Assembly (NCBI RefSeq): GCF_001625215.2
Contig: NC_030385.2
Location: forward strand, 861,135-925,134
Source: Daucus carota subsp. sativus
Taxonomy: Eukaryota; Streptophyta; Magnoliopsida; Apiales; Apiaceae
DNA: 64,000 nt
Direction: 5' to 3'
Shown: in pieces, positions 1 through 11,100 of the stretch
Position numbering within the stretch: position 1 is the first letter of the stretch
Layout: each line of letters begins with the position of its first letter
Translations under genes and position numbers: made by a program
The notes under the pieces: model-generated
The model's input: the letters and a program-made list of their open reading frames with translations, nothing else
The model's database searches: none
What the model was told of the DNA's origin: nothing

Positions 1-82
1 ACTTTTTTGATCCTTGAATCAGTGTTAATAATTTCTGATCCTTGAATCAATGTTTTAATTGTAAACCAGAGCTTGTAGCAAA

Positions 83-247
83 ATGGATTTGAAAAGATCG
101 GTAATCTGCCTCTCCACTGTTTGTGGAATTATATTCTCGGTACAACATTTCTATGACAATGATGGACGACTAAAAGCGGTGCGTTCCTGTGCAATTGAAA
201 AGCATGTGGCAAAGATTGTGGAACAAGAATTCAAAGATCAGAATTAG
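83..247 (+). CDS. Possible last exon or small ORF, unrecognised
   Basis: An open frame of 54 codons runs from an ATG at 83 to a TAG at 245-247. A possible splice acceptor (TTGTAG) lies a few bases upstream, so this may be the terminal exon of a gene that starts outside the window. The peptide starts MDLKRSVICL and ends with a charged segment (HVAKIVEQEF). I do not recognise a family. It could be a chance ORF or a relic. It lies just upstream of another small coding piece at 1173-1804, and the spacer between them contains a diverged direct duplication. Confidence 0.25.
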   Translation: MDLKRSVICLSTVCGIIFSVQHFYDNDGRLKAVRSCAIEKHVAKIVEQEFKDQN

Positions 248-413
248 GTAGTAGATTAGTACTATGTTTATTTTATGACAACCTAAATGTTTTCATGTTG
301 AGGATCGCCATTAAGTTATGGACTTTGAAGACTTCAGTGTTTTTGTATGGACTAAAAGAAATGCGAGTATTTTGTGAATGTCAGTCTTTATCTTAAGTCA
401 AACCTTTAGGTGC

Positions 414-941
414 CATTTGCCTTAGTTCTATTACTCAATAGAATAGAATAAACTGCCTGGCCTATAGAGGCTTGGCCTAAGCCTTGAAGATCGCTATATC
501 CTTACCCGTTAGGTCTGTTTGATAGAAAATTTTGGTTCTAGTACCTAGTTATAGGTTGTATATGGAGTTGTTTATGATTTCTTTGTCACTTGACACAGAC
601 TACCTAGAATTATTAGAATATATACCTAGAGCTGCATATCAAGTAGGAAATATGCATATCTTTCTAGAATAATTAAGGTTTAAACCCAAACAATCTTTTT
701 TTTTACACTGCAGAGGAAACTCAGATGTATTTTTAAGCTCTTTGTTAATCCTAATACCTTGGAATCATCAAAGTGCAGTGAAATCATTGACCATTGACCA
801 AATTGAGTTTCTTTGTTTACTTTTGTTTTCTGACTGCTTTTACACAAATGTCATTTGCCTTAGTTTTATTACACAATTTATAGAAATAAACTACCTAGCC
901 TCTGAGGCTTTGCCTAAGCCTTGAAGATCGATAGATCCTGT
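414..941. repeat. Diverged direct repeat, two copies about 438 bp apart
   Basis: About 90 bp at 414-503 recur at 852-941 with scattered differences. Both copies start CATTTGCCTTAGTT and contain GCCTAAGCCTTGAAGATCG. The two copies flank about 350 bp of unrelated-looking AT-rich sequence. A local segmental duplication or the remains of a repeated element are both possible. Confidence 0.6.
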
Positions 942-1172
942 ATCTGGTAGAAAAAGAAGACACTAATATGGATCATATTTACAAAGTTTAAAACTCATAA
1001 GCACTGTAGCTTACAAAAATATTTCTACTCCATTTTTGTGTATGTCAAATGCATGTAAGCCTAAATTCATTTAAACATTTTCATGGACTTGACAAACTGT
1101 ATTATTTTTGTTTTGGTTTTCTTTGATTTTGTCAGGTTAAGATGAATTTCTTTTGTAAACAGGCTAAGGGCA

Positions 1173-1804
1173 ATGGCATCCAAGGTCATGCCTGACCGTT
1201 TGCAAAAGCTGTACCGGGGGACAACGGTTGAGGGTATTATTAATATGGAGCAGAAAACTGGCAAGGTCACAGAGGTACCGTAATTAACTAATTAACTGTT
1301 TTTTTCTTATATTTGTTTCTTTTATTTTTATAGACGAGTCATATATGATATATCCATTGTATAAATGAGTCATATATAATACATTAATTGTTTACCTTTT
1401 TATTTCAGGATTTTGTTCAGCAGTCTGGATCTGTAGTAGTTTTCGTAGCCACTGTGAAAACGGTAACATTTTTATAATTTTATATTTGTATTGGATACGT
1501 TATTACTATAAACTTTATCATAATTATGCGTATATATCTCATTTTTGAATTGTTTGATGTTGGTTTAAAGGATATCATTGCAAAAAGCGAATGGGTTTTT
1601 GGATATGTTGCCGGTGTTGCTGGATTGTATTTTTGTTATAAAAATGGGGAGACCTCCAGACTCAGGGAGGAAGTTGCAGAGCAGAACAAAATCATTGGAC
1701 GGTTGGTAGATGATGTGGGGAGGTGTGGTCAATTGCAGAGTGCATGCTGGAATCTCTTTCCCCGTTTTGCAGAACAGGTTTTGAATATTAAGCCAGGGAC
1801 ATAG
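1173..1804 (+). CDS. Hypothetical protein with one membrane segment and coiled coil, 3 exons
   Basis: Three exons (1173-1274, 1409-1462, 1571-1804) are each bounded by AG/GT sites and join in frame to 129 codons plus TAG. The first exon follows a good acceptor at 1161-1162, so coding could extend into an upstream exon, and the ATG at 1173 is only the first possible start. The product begins MASKVMPDRLQKLYRG. It has a short hydrophobic segment (VFGYVAGVAGLYFCY, about residues 58-72) followed by a charged, probably coiled-coil tail (LREEVAEQNKIIGRLVDDVG). I do not recognise the family. The stop codon lies inside a 78-bp tandem duplication. Gene, gene fragment and pseudogene all remain possible. 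Confidence 0.4.
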
Positions 1805-1930
1805 TTTTATTGAGGATCGTCTATGTAGTTATTTGAGGATCATCTATGTAAGCAGGTTGTGAATATGAAGCCATGGAAATAGTTCTATTGAGGATCGTAT
1901 ATGTAGTTAATTGAGAATCATCCACGTAGT
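1775..1930 (+). repeat. 78-bp tandem duplication covering a stop codon
   Basis: The segment 1775-1852 (starting CAGGTTTTGAATATTAAGCC) is followed directly by a diverged copy at 1853-1930 (CAGGTTGTGAATATGAAGCC). Each copy holds two shorter units starting TTGAGGATC or TTGAGAATC. The last codons and TAG of the upstream ORF lie in the first copy. Confidence 0.75.
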
Positions 1931-2272
1931 TACTTGCTGCATTACAGACAAGAATTTCCCTCTTTTGCTGTTATGTCTGATATTTTGAAGATATAAAATC
2001 TCTAGTTTGTATCTTGTGCATTCAATTCTATTGCAAGTTATAAAGGTATCCTATGAAAATTGTGTGATTGGTTTGATGCACAACAAATTTTAGAGCTCAG
2101 AAAGGGCTTTATTCTGATTTAACTTATGTAATGTAATATGTTATATATAATATAAGTTCATTAGGTACTCAGATTTCTTTTTAAATTATGATATAATAAT
2201 GGTACAAGACAAAAAATTGAGTTGGTTCTGTTGAGTTGTTATATCCCAAATAATTACTACTATTTAGCAAAA

Positions 2273-3198
2273 GACTTAATTACCAAAAAAACTATATAAC
2301 TATCATGTTTTTTTCAATTTAACCACAATAGTATATTTGTTGCAGGATAATGCAAGTAACTTTAAAAAATTTTATTTTAAAAACCCAATCTCATTAGTTC
2401 ATAACCATGGTTAAGTTAAAATTAAGATGGGTGCCACATATATTATCAAGTTATTAATTAAATTATTTAGTACATGGGTTTTATTAATACTTTTACTATC
2501 TCATTAAGGGTCAAAATCCTAATTTACAATCTACACAAACACAGAGCGTACTAAAATTTATGTTCAAAAGCGACGATGTTGGTGTGATTTTTTGAAACCA
2601 CTGTCTATCAGGTACTGTATATCGATTATTTATCATGCGATTTATATGAATTTACATCGAATTGATAATTTTATTTAAGAAAAAATTGATTTTTTCGCCA
2701 CCAAACTTATCGTGTATTTAGAAACTTAGCACTAAACTATGATTTTTTTGTCACTGATGTTAGGTTCGGATTTTTTTTTGTCACTGATGTTAGATTCGGA
2801 TTTAATTATTAACACTATATTTTTCTTTTTAGCATTATTAAAATATTATGATAGTTTGCAATATTTTGGTGATCTGATAACGAGAGTTTGACATGCATTG
2901 TAATACTTCTAAAAATCACTTGAACTTTTATACACAAAAAGAAAATGTAAATATAGCTGACTTTTTATGTATGTATAATAAATTATGTAAAATTTTAGAA
3001 TTAAATAAAAAAATTGATGTGTTGTGCTGTATGCGGCATTCATGTCAGCTATAAAACAACCATGGTTAGGGATTCATTAAAATTGGGTTATGTCAAATTG
3101 ATTTTGTATACTTAGTTGCATTATTGTGCAACAAAAACAATTTTATGGTTAAATTGAAAAAATCACATAAGTTTAATAGTTTTTTTGGTAATTAAGTC
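2273..3198. mobile_element. Mutator-like non-autonomous transposon, 926 bp
   Basis: Long terminal inverted repeats of about 140 bp begin GACTTAATTACCAAAAAAAC at the left and end with the reverse complement at the right. Identity drops to roughly three quarters over their length. A perfect 9-bp target duplication, TTAGCAAAA, flanks the element at 2264-2272 and 3199-3207. A 9-bp duplication with long inverted repeats is the hallmark of Mutator-like elements. No transposase frame is visible, so it would depend on an enzyme from elsewhere. The interior includes a 30-bp tandem duplication near 2742-2802. Confidence 0.85.
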
Positions 3199-3207
3199 TT
3201 AGCAAAA

Positions 3208-3840
3208 AGAAAAAAGTAAAAATGAAAAACATTGAGGCCAGTGGCCTTGTTCTCTTTAATTCACAAATATGAGAGATTAAATAAATATATGTTCAACCAA
3301 CAATGTTTAGACGAACAAATTGTAACATATTATAATTTGATCACAATTTCTGGAACACTGGTGTGGATACTTACTTGAGATGCCCCGCGGAAGAGATCAG
3401 ATACCTGCTTGTTTTAACTGGTTGCTTTGGTAGAAGTAATGCAAAAACCCTGAATCAGAAGTTGTTTTTTGGTTTTGGTTTTGGTTTTGCTGTCCAAAAT
3501 GATGCATATCAGCTCATATATCCCAAGTTTTTTAGAGAAGCTATGTATCTGAGAGTCTGAGCCCTTGATCAAAAGCTCCGGTCAGTTAAAAGAGGAGATG
3601 AAATAACCTCAAGAGGGTTCAGTGCTAGGTAAATTTGTCTTGCCACGCACAGCAGTGATTGATCCTGGATAATCCGGAGACTGAAACTGAATTTGAAATA
3701 ATGAACAGAGGGAAGGGTTGTTAACAGACTGCGTGAATATAGCCCGGTTGGACGATGAAACAATTCAAAATAAGGGGAAGCTGTCAAACTGTTTGCAAGT
3801 TATTTGAGTTGACTCGTAAAACATTTGAAATTTAATTTAA
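3208..3840. other. Spacer without recognised gene
   Basis: This AT-rich spacer lies between the Mutator-like element and the Helitron-like block. Two short open frames (3363-3560 and the opposite strand at 3569-3787) show no recognisable protein. The base composition near 3360-3800 is less AT-rich than its surroundings, so it may be a decayed gene or repeat fragment, but I see nothing to support a call. Confidence 0.4.
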
Positions 3841-5350
3841 CTAGCTTTAAACCCGTGCAAAGCACGGGCGGCTATATAATTTTGAATTAATTATTAATTA
3901 TTATATAATACTAATATATATTAATGATTAGAAATTTACTTTTTTTATTTTTTTAACTAATTATAAATTATATTTAAAAGAATAATAGTGGAGTTTTTAT
4001 CTTGTAGTATATCAAACTGTTTAGAGATGTAAGACTATGATAACTCTACGTGTAACAGATTTTTATTTATAAAGTAAATCACCAAACCAACATCACCAAA
4101 CCAAAATTTTATACGAAGACAAATACGTGTAACAGACTTTTATTTATAAAGTGAATCACCAAACCTAACATGATCAAACCAAAATTTTGTACGAGGACAA
4201 ATTATACTCATCCTGGCTTATTATAGTATGGTATAGTATAGGTAACTGTTTAAACACTTTGTTGAATAGAACTCGAGTTTCATATTACTCATGACTTTGG
4301 TTTATAAGACTTATAATCATATTTATCTATATATACTTATTTTATAACCCGTCTAATGCACGAGATCTTTTTAATTTAAAAAAAAAATTATTTCGAGTGA
4401 TTTAGGTTCATGATCTTGTCTGGTTTTATATTTGAAAGATTTTGGTGTTGTCCCGGATATTGAATTGGTTAATTTGTTTTTATATGACAGAATTTTGTAT
4501 GTAATATCAACTTCTATTATGATAATTTCACGTTATACTCTTAATTTTTTTGTTGATATGTATTTGCGTAGTAGAGTTTTATATATGTGATGCCAACTTC
4601 TATTAGATTATATTTATAAATATATTTTATATTAGAATTATGATATCTAATGTGATTTATTTATTTTTCTAAAAATATATATGTATCTAGAATTAAAATT
4701 GGTAAACATAATTTGTTTTGAATTAAGAAAAAGGAATCATAAACATGCAAGTAAAAGGTAAAATTTGTTTTGAATTAAGAAAAGGTTTTTGTGTTTGTTT
4801 CTCATATAAATTTGGCTAATTAATTTTAATATTGTGCATAATATTATTTTAATTTAGTATGTTGTTTAAGAAAATATATTAGATAAAAATAATATTGTGA
4901 CAGTGTGATTTATATGCTTATACAATTAACACTAGTAGAAAATATTTATTTTGGATTAAAAGAAATCATAAACATGTGAAAGGTAGAATTTGTTTTGGAT
5001 TAAGAAAAAGAATCATATATGTGCAAGTAGATATCAGTTGCGTTATAGAATAGAGATAAAAATTTTGTGACGGTGTGATTTATATGCTTCTACAATTAAA
5101 ATTGGTAGAAAATATTTATTTTGGATTAAAAAAATCATAAACATGTGAAAGGTAGAATTTATTTTAGATTAAGAAAAAGAATCATATATATATATATATA
5201 AGTAGATATCAGTTACGTTATAGTATAGAACATAATTTTATTCTAACCCAACGGTGCGTATTTGTTCTGTATACGATCGAACGGATGATAAGCTTAGTAA
5301 GACGACCATGCGACCAAACAACCAAATTATCTCTCCTATGATTATTATAT
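3841..5350 (-). mobile_element. Helitron-like non-autonomous element, possibly compound
   Basis: On the minus strand the element ends with a hairpin (CCCGTGC, 3-base loop, GCACGGG), a 7-base spacer and CTAG followed by T. That is the standard 3' terminus of Helitrons. The CTAG lies at 3841-3844. A decayed second terminus (ACCCGTCTAATGCACG, near 4348) suggests a nested or tandem copy inside. The body shares long stretches with the next copy, such as the sequence around 4587-4640 and 5530-5590. No Rep-helicase frame is present. The 5' end is uncertain; the shared TTATTATATATAA string near 5342-5354 is the best candidate. Confidence 0.55.
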
Positions 5351-6115
5351 ATAAACTAGCTTATAGCCCGTGCAAGGCACGGGAGCTTTTTAATTATTTA
5401 TAAACTTTTTAAATATATTTTAAATGGTGTGAAAAAATTTAATTTATAAATAATAAATTAAAATTGTATGTATCATGCCAAAGTATTAAATTCTTTCTAT
5501 CAAATTTTAAATTATTTTAAGTAGAATATGTGACGCCAACTCCTATTAGATTATATTTATAAATATATTTCATATTAGAATTATTATAATGTGATTTAAG
5601 TATTTTTCTAAAAATTTTTATGGTTCAAGATTAAAATTGATAAACCCAATTTGTTTTGAATTAAGAAGATGAATCATAAACATGCAATAAGATGGTAGAA
5701 TTTGTTTTGGATTAAGAAAAAGTTTTTGTATTCGTTCCCCACATAAATCGGGCTTATTAATTTTAAAATATATTAGATAAAAATAATTTTGTGACGGTGC
5801 GATTTATAACATTTTACAAATAAAATTGGTAGAAAATATTTATTTTGGATTAAAAAAAATCATAAACACGTGAAATACTGAATTTGTTTTGGATTCAGAA
5901 AAGGAATTCTAAACATGCAAGTAGATAAAAATAATCTAACTGTGCTTATTTGTTCAATATACGATCCGATGGATAAAAATAATTTTGTGACGGTGCGATT
6001 TATACGATTCTACAATTAAAATTTGTAGGAAATATTTATTTTGGATTAAAAAAAAACCAAAAACACATGAAAGACAGAATATGTTTTAGATTCAAAAAAA
6101 GAATTATAAACATGC
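4886..6115. repeat. Internal subrepeats of the Helitron-like elements, about 130-160 bp
   Basis: A unit containing TTTGTGACGGTGCGATTTAT, a short A/T run, AAAATATTTATTTTGGATTA and then CATAAACATGTGAAAG recurs near 4886-5030, 5046-5180, 5778-5920 and 5970-6115. Two copies lie in each of the adjacent elements, so the subrepeat was duplicated before or during amplification of the parent element. Confidence 0.65.
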
Positions 6116-6262
6116 AAGTAGATGTCGTTTCCTTATAGAACAGAATTTAATTTTGTTCTAATCTAACGGTGCTTATTTGTTCAATATACAATCCAACGGA
6201 TGATAAACTTTTGGACCATAGGACCATGCGACCAAATTATCTCCCTTACGCTTATTATATAT
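5356..6262 (-). mobile_element. Second Helitron-like copy, head-to-tail with the first
   Basis: The minus-strand 3' terminus repeats the first copy's design: CCCGTGC, CTT loop, GCACGGG, seven bases, then CTAG followed by T (CTAG at 5356-5359). The other end carries the same GACCATGCGACCAAATTATC and TTATTATATATAA strings that close the first copy. The two elements abut directly. No helicase or replication-initiator frame is visible. Confidence 0.55.
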
Positions 6263-6270
6263 AAGTATAT

Positions 6271-6700
6271 AGAACAAAGTTCCATGTAGTCCACATATTT
6301 ACTGTAGTACCGTAGACCACGTATGTTCTGCAACTATAAAATGACATAAAAACATTACAAAATGTGCTATTTTGCAAATCATGTTCTATAAACATCATTA
6401 TTTTGTTAAAAATTTTGAAAATCCTAAACATTCTACAAGTTAAATAGTGAAAAACACATTATTCTGCAAAACATGTTAAGTTTGCAGAACATATTTACAT
6501 ATTACAGAACATATGTGTTCTACTTGTCGAACATAAATGATTTTCAATATTTTTAATGAAATAGTGATATTTATAGAATGTATTTCACAAAATAACAAGT
6601 TTCATACATTTTGCAATGTTTTTATGCCTATCTATAGTTGCAGAACATACGTGGTCTACGGTACTACAGTAAATATGTGGACTACATGGAACTTAACTCT
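6271..6700. mobile_element. Foldback MITE, 430 bp, with 8-9 bp target duplication
   Basis: The two halves are inverted copies over most of their length. The outer 70 bp match closely; the left end reads AAGTTCCATGTAGTCCACAT and the right end is its reverse complement. AAGTATAT flanks both ends (6263-6270 and 6701-6708), and a ninth shared base is possible. Long inverted repeats with an 8-9 bp duplication point to the Mutator or hAT superfamily. It lies immediately beside the end of the second Helitron-like copy. Confidence 0.8.
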
Positions 6701-6931
6701 AAGTATATAATATATAATAAGTATGTAGTATTTGAATAAATTTTACATATTTAAATGAATCAGAGTCAAACTCAAATTGTACCTGTTATATTCGATCTTT
6801 TACCAATATCAAGTAGAATCAAATCAAGATTCCGGGTCCTTAGTAAAAAAAGATGAAATTTCGGATCGAGTTCAAGCCTGTTGAATTCATGTCGAGCCAA
6901 ACTTCGAGCTTGAAAATTGTGTCTCGATCTA

Positions 6932-7495
6932 AGAGGCCGTTTGGCTGGACTTAAAATAAGTGACTTATTGCTTAAGGTAAAGAAGTGGATTAGAAGTGAG
7001 AAGTTGATTTGGACTTATTAGAAGTGTTTGGATACCGTGAATTATAAGTTTTTAGGTGTTTGGATAACTTAACTTATAAGTTGGTATAGTTTCGTAGTTT
7101 TGTAATATAATTTTTTTGATATTTATGAAGTAAATTGAGAAAAGTTGATGAAAATATTAGATTAGAGTTAATATTTATATTATATAAAAAAATTGTTTTC
7201 GGTTTGATTTGTCTCACATTTAAGTGATCTACAAGTGTGTTTAAAAAATTATATAAATAATAATATATGATATTAATATAAAACTTAAATAAAAAAAATC
7301 ATCTCATATTTTGATGGAGATAGCATGAAGTAGATAGAAGGAATAAAAAATAAACAAAAACAGCAGGAACTGAAGAGGAGGAAGAGGTGAAAGAAGTTTA
7401 AGCAGAATCCAAAAAAAACCTCCGTTTCTTAGCTTCTTTTTATGGACTTCTTTCACCTTTTTTAAGCGCTTCTGGGCACTTGCCAAACAGATTGG
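6932..7495. mobile_element. hAT-like MITE, about 560 bp
   Basis: The left end reads GAGGCCGTTTGGCTGGACTT and the right end reads GCACTTGCCAAACAGATTGG, which are imperfect inverted repeats of a kind common in plant hAT MITEs. The interior is rich in ACTTATAAG-type strings. No clear target duplication is visible. A short frame inside (7304-7486, minus) is not considered a gene. Confidence 0.5.
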
Positions 7496-7496
7496 A

Positions 7497-8184
7497 AAAG
7501 AGGGAGTGGGTAAACACCCACTAATTCTAACTCGAACTATTTAGTTAAGCTCAAAAACTATCCAGTTGAACTTGAATTCAAGCTTGACAGTGTTCGACCT
7601 GATACTAAGTACAATTAACTGACTGGATAGCAAGTACAAGTAACTGTGAATAGACGAGGAGGATAACCACTATGAAAGCATTCAATTCAATAACCAAGAG
7701 AAAAGAATAGTACTAAAGAGCTTTGTGTTGTCCAAGCTTTTCCCCAAGGACATAATCACAATTTTCATATAGAAAGCAATGAGACAATTGCTTACAAATT
7801 GCGAGAAATAACACGTGTTGCATAATATCTTAGTCTGAAAATCCAGAAGCTTTACTACTGTTTGCTCATGGATTCAGTAACTGTCCGAATGGCTTCTTGA
7901 GCTCCTGCCCCGTCCTTTTCTTTTGCATCCGCAGGCAACAACTTTGAAGATAACACTACATTATATACATCAACTGTTTCTGCAATAATCTTGATAGTCT
8001 GTATTAGCTTTGGAGCACAGTGTGTTGTATATCTGTACAACTTCACTATGACATGACAAAGCCAAAGAATTTGGTGATCATGGAGGTGTGGTAGCTATTT
8101 TGAGACAACTATTTAACTTGGAATGGTAGAAATAATTAAGATGGTCGTATAAGCTCTGTGGCTTGCTGGGGTTCCTTTGTAGCA
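7497..8184 (-). other. 3' flank and probable 3' UTR of the beta-galactosidase gene
   Basis: This lies directly downstream of the beta-galactosidase stop codon on the minus strand. About the first 330 bases probably belong to the transcript's 3' untranslated region. A 63-codon frame at 7855-8046 falls within it and resembles no family I know. The rest is AT-rich spacer leading to the hAT-like MITE. Confidence 0.5.
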
Positions 8185-11100
8185 TCAACTGCAGATCACC
8201 TCTACTGAGAGCTTTTTCATGACATTTGGACATGGATCACCTCCAAAAAGTTCTGGTGCTACAGTTACTGAGCATGCGTTTTGCCCAATGCAGTACTGCA
8301 ACACAGAAAAACAGTAAAATATTTTTAAAAAATTGAGAAAAATTAGTTTGGAAATCAGTATTACTTTAAGAAATATGAAAAAAAAATAAAAAATCTAAGC
8401 ATACCCTTTCAAAGGCATCATAGGACTTGTGAGCATGACAAGATCCCTCTTGGAAACTTCCGCAAGAACCTAAGGGTGTTCCAAAGCTGGCAAATTTGAC
8501 TGATGAGATTTTCTGTCCAGATGCACACGAGAGGTGGGCTTTTGGCGGCAGGGGCTTGTTCACTTTACCAGAGTGTTGCATTTCATAATTCATTAGGTTT
8601 GGCTGCCATTCATAAATATCAGCACATACGCTTGCTACTTCTCTTTTCACCAATGTGATACCATAAGGATTTCCACCCAATTCTTCAAATAAAACCATCA
8701 GATTTCCTGTGGGCTTCAGCCATGATCGAGGCACATGATACCTGAAATTAAAATTATCTGCCAGTCACTTAACTGTTTACGACCTTGTAGAAGCAAGTTT
8801 TATAAAAGTTGATTCCGCTCACCATCTTTGGGAAGCCTCCCCACAATTACTTTGACATTTCTTCTCATTAAACCAACCAGTATAACTACATTGACTACAG
8901 GTACCAGAGGCTTTATAAGCAGGCCAGTAGCGTCCAATGCTTTGCCCGTTTATCCATACTTGACCTTTACCCATGCTGTTCATATCTAGAGCCAATGGCT
9001 GATTTCCACTGGGAGAATTGAAAGTTGTCTGGAACCATGATTAAAGTATCGTTAGCGCTCAAGATTACTCTTTTTTTGTTTTGAAGTTTATAATTTTTTT
9101 TGGTTCAAAAGCATGAAAATCAGGTTCCTTAATGTGATCAACTAGGATCATATTATATATCATGACGTGTTTGCTGAAATTGAGCCTACTAACCTTGTAC
9201 CATGTCAGTGGTTGCTTTTGAGCTACAACTGAACCTTCAGACCACTCAGTAGTAGAACTTCCAGTAAGAGAGTGAAGACTCAAAGCTTCACCGTTCAGGC
9301 CAACCTGGTAAGACCATTTCTGCCATGTTAAATCTCTTCTTCCCTCATTAAGCCCATTGAGAGTAACTGGACCTAGAACTCCAGCATTCCACCTCTCGAA
9401 GTGTGGACCTACATTCTGAATTCATAAATGCAGAAGATGTTAATATATTTTCATCCAAAATAAACATTAGCTTATCCTATATTTAATGAGTTTTGTGCTT
9501 ATGCATATCCTTCCCTCAGTTTTCTATCTGAACCTTTTGGGCTTTGACTATTCAAAGTAGCAATCAGATCTCACCATTAAAAGAATCAGGAAAATTATAG
9601 TGTACTAGGGATTGTGTACATACCGGGAGGCCGACAGCAATGCTTAATACTGAAATCTTGTTCAAGCCAGCTCTTAGATACACACTGCGACTAAAAGTTA
9701 CTTTTGGGCTGTCGATATTTCCATATACAGATCCTGTCGAATGTAAAGAGCATTTAATAAATAATGACTATACAGAAGCATATGGCTTCTATATATTGCG
9801 TATGGAAAATTTGAATCAACTATGTGCCATGTATTATTATATTCAACTTTTACAATCCTTGGGTAAAAGAAACCAAAAAAAATAGCAAATGATTAAAAAA
9901 AAAAAAAAAAAAAAAAAGCAGATCAGAAGTAACTAGTTGTGCAAATATAGCTAAACAGAAACAAATGAGTAACTGTTGGAATTATACATTAGCAGTGTCT
10001 AAAATATCATTACACATTTCATCTCTATAGCATTATACCTGTTAGTTGACCATTGATGAAAACATGCAAAGCATGACCAGCGGAGAAGACTGTTAAAACA
10101 GGCCACTTCCCACCTCTTAAATGCCCTTCATTAGAGTTGATCTTGACACTGATCGAAGAGAAAAAGATTCTTGAGGATAGAAACAGAAAGAATACACCAA
10201 ACCATTCATAATTATGGAAAAAGAGAACCACGCAAATAGGCAAATACTTACTCTGTGTTGTACCACAAATAATCAGAAACATCTCTGGTGGTATTTAATT
10301 GTTCTAACAATCCAACTGCTGTAAATGTTTTATCTTCGTAAGATGTTGTCTCGTCATTGTATGATTGCCAAGAAAATGTTCTGCTAACAGGAGTCATCTT
10401 CATTTGTGCACTTTGTGCACCCATCTGTACAATAAGAGTTAATTAGATGGTTACATTGTTCACCTGACATAATAATAAAGGATAAGAATATCACAGAACT
10501 ACAGAAGTACTACGCATGATTCAACTAATGAAAAATGCTGTTCTCACCCTTGCTGTATTATAAACCGTGTTCTTGCAGTCAGGAAGGATGCTGATAGACC
10601 AAGGAGGTAAGTTGTAATGCATATTATTAAAAGCCACTTTAGCAAAAGAATTTCTGTCGTAGTTTGCAAGAAACGCGGCACAAGCTCCTGACTTTGATTT
10701 GAAAACATTAGCCTGTAAGATAGCCACAGAAAGCAACCAGTAGAGTTTAACATTCATCTTAATTTAGAACTGGATAGCTTACTGCAGAGACCGGAGTTTT
10801 TCTAACCTCATGATAGCTTCCCAGTACTATCCTAGTGGGATCTCCCGACACTAACGCTGTCTCGCACAATTTTATTGCTCGGTGCAGATCTTTTAGATGA
10901 CCCCATTTAGGTTGCCTTAGTAACCCTAGATATAGGAAAATAGGAAGTCATTAAGAGTTTATGAGCTAATTCAGAGAAGTACATGACAATATATATATGA
11001 CATGTAACTTAATCCTTGAACAGTTACTAAAAGATGTTCTGTGTTCTTACCATATTCATCGAGAGGAGCATCATAATCATAACTAGTAGCAATAAAAGGA

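Noticed and set aside
7855..8046. 63-codon minus-strand frame just downstream of the beta-galactosidase
   Set aside because: It lies 140-330 bases after the stop codon, where the 3' UTR is expected, and shows no family resemblance.
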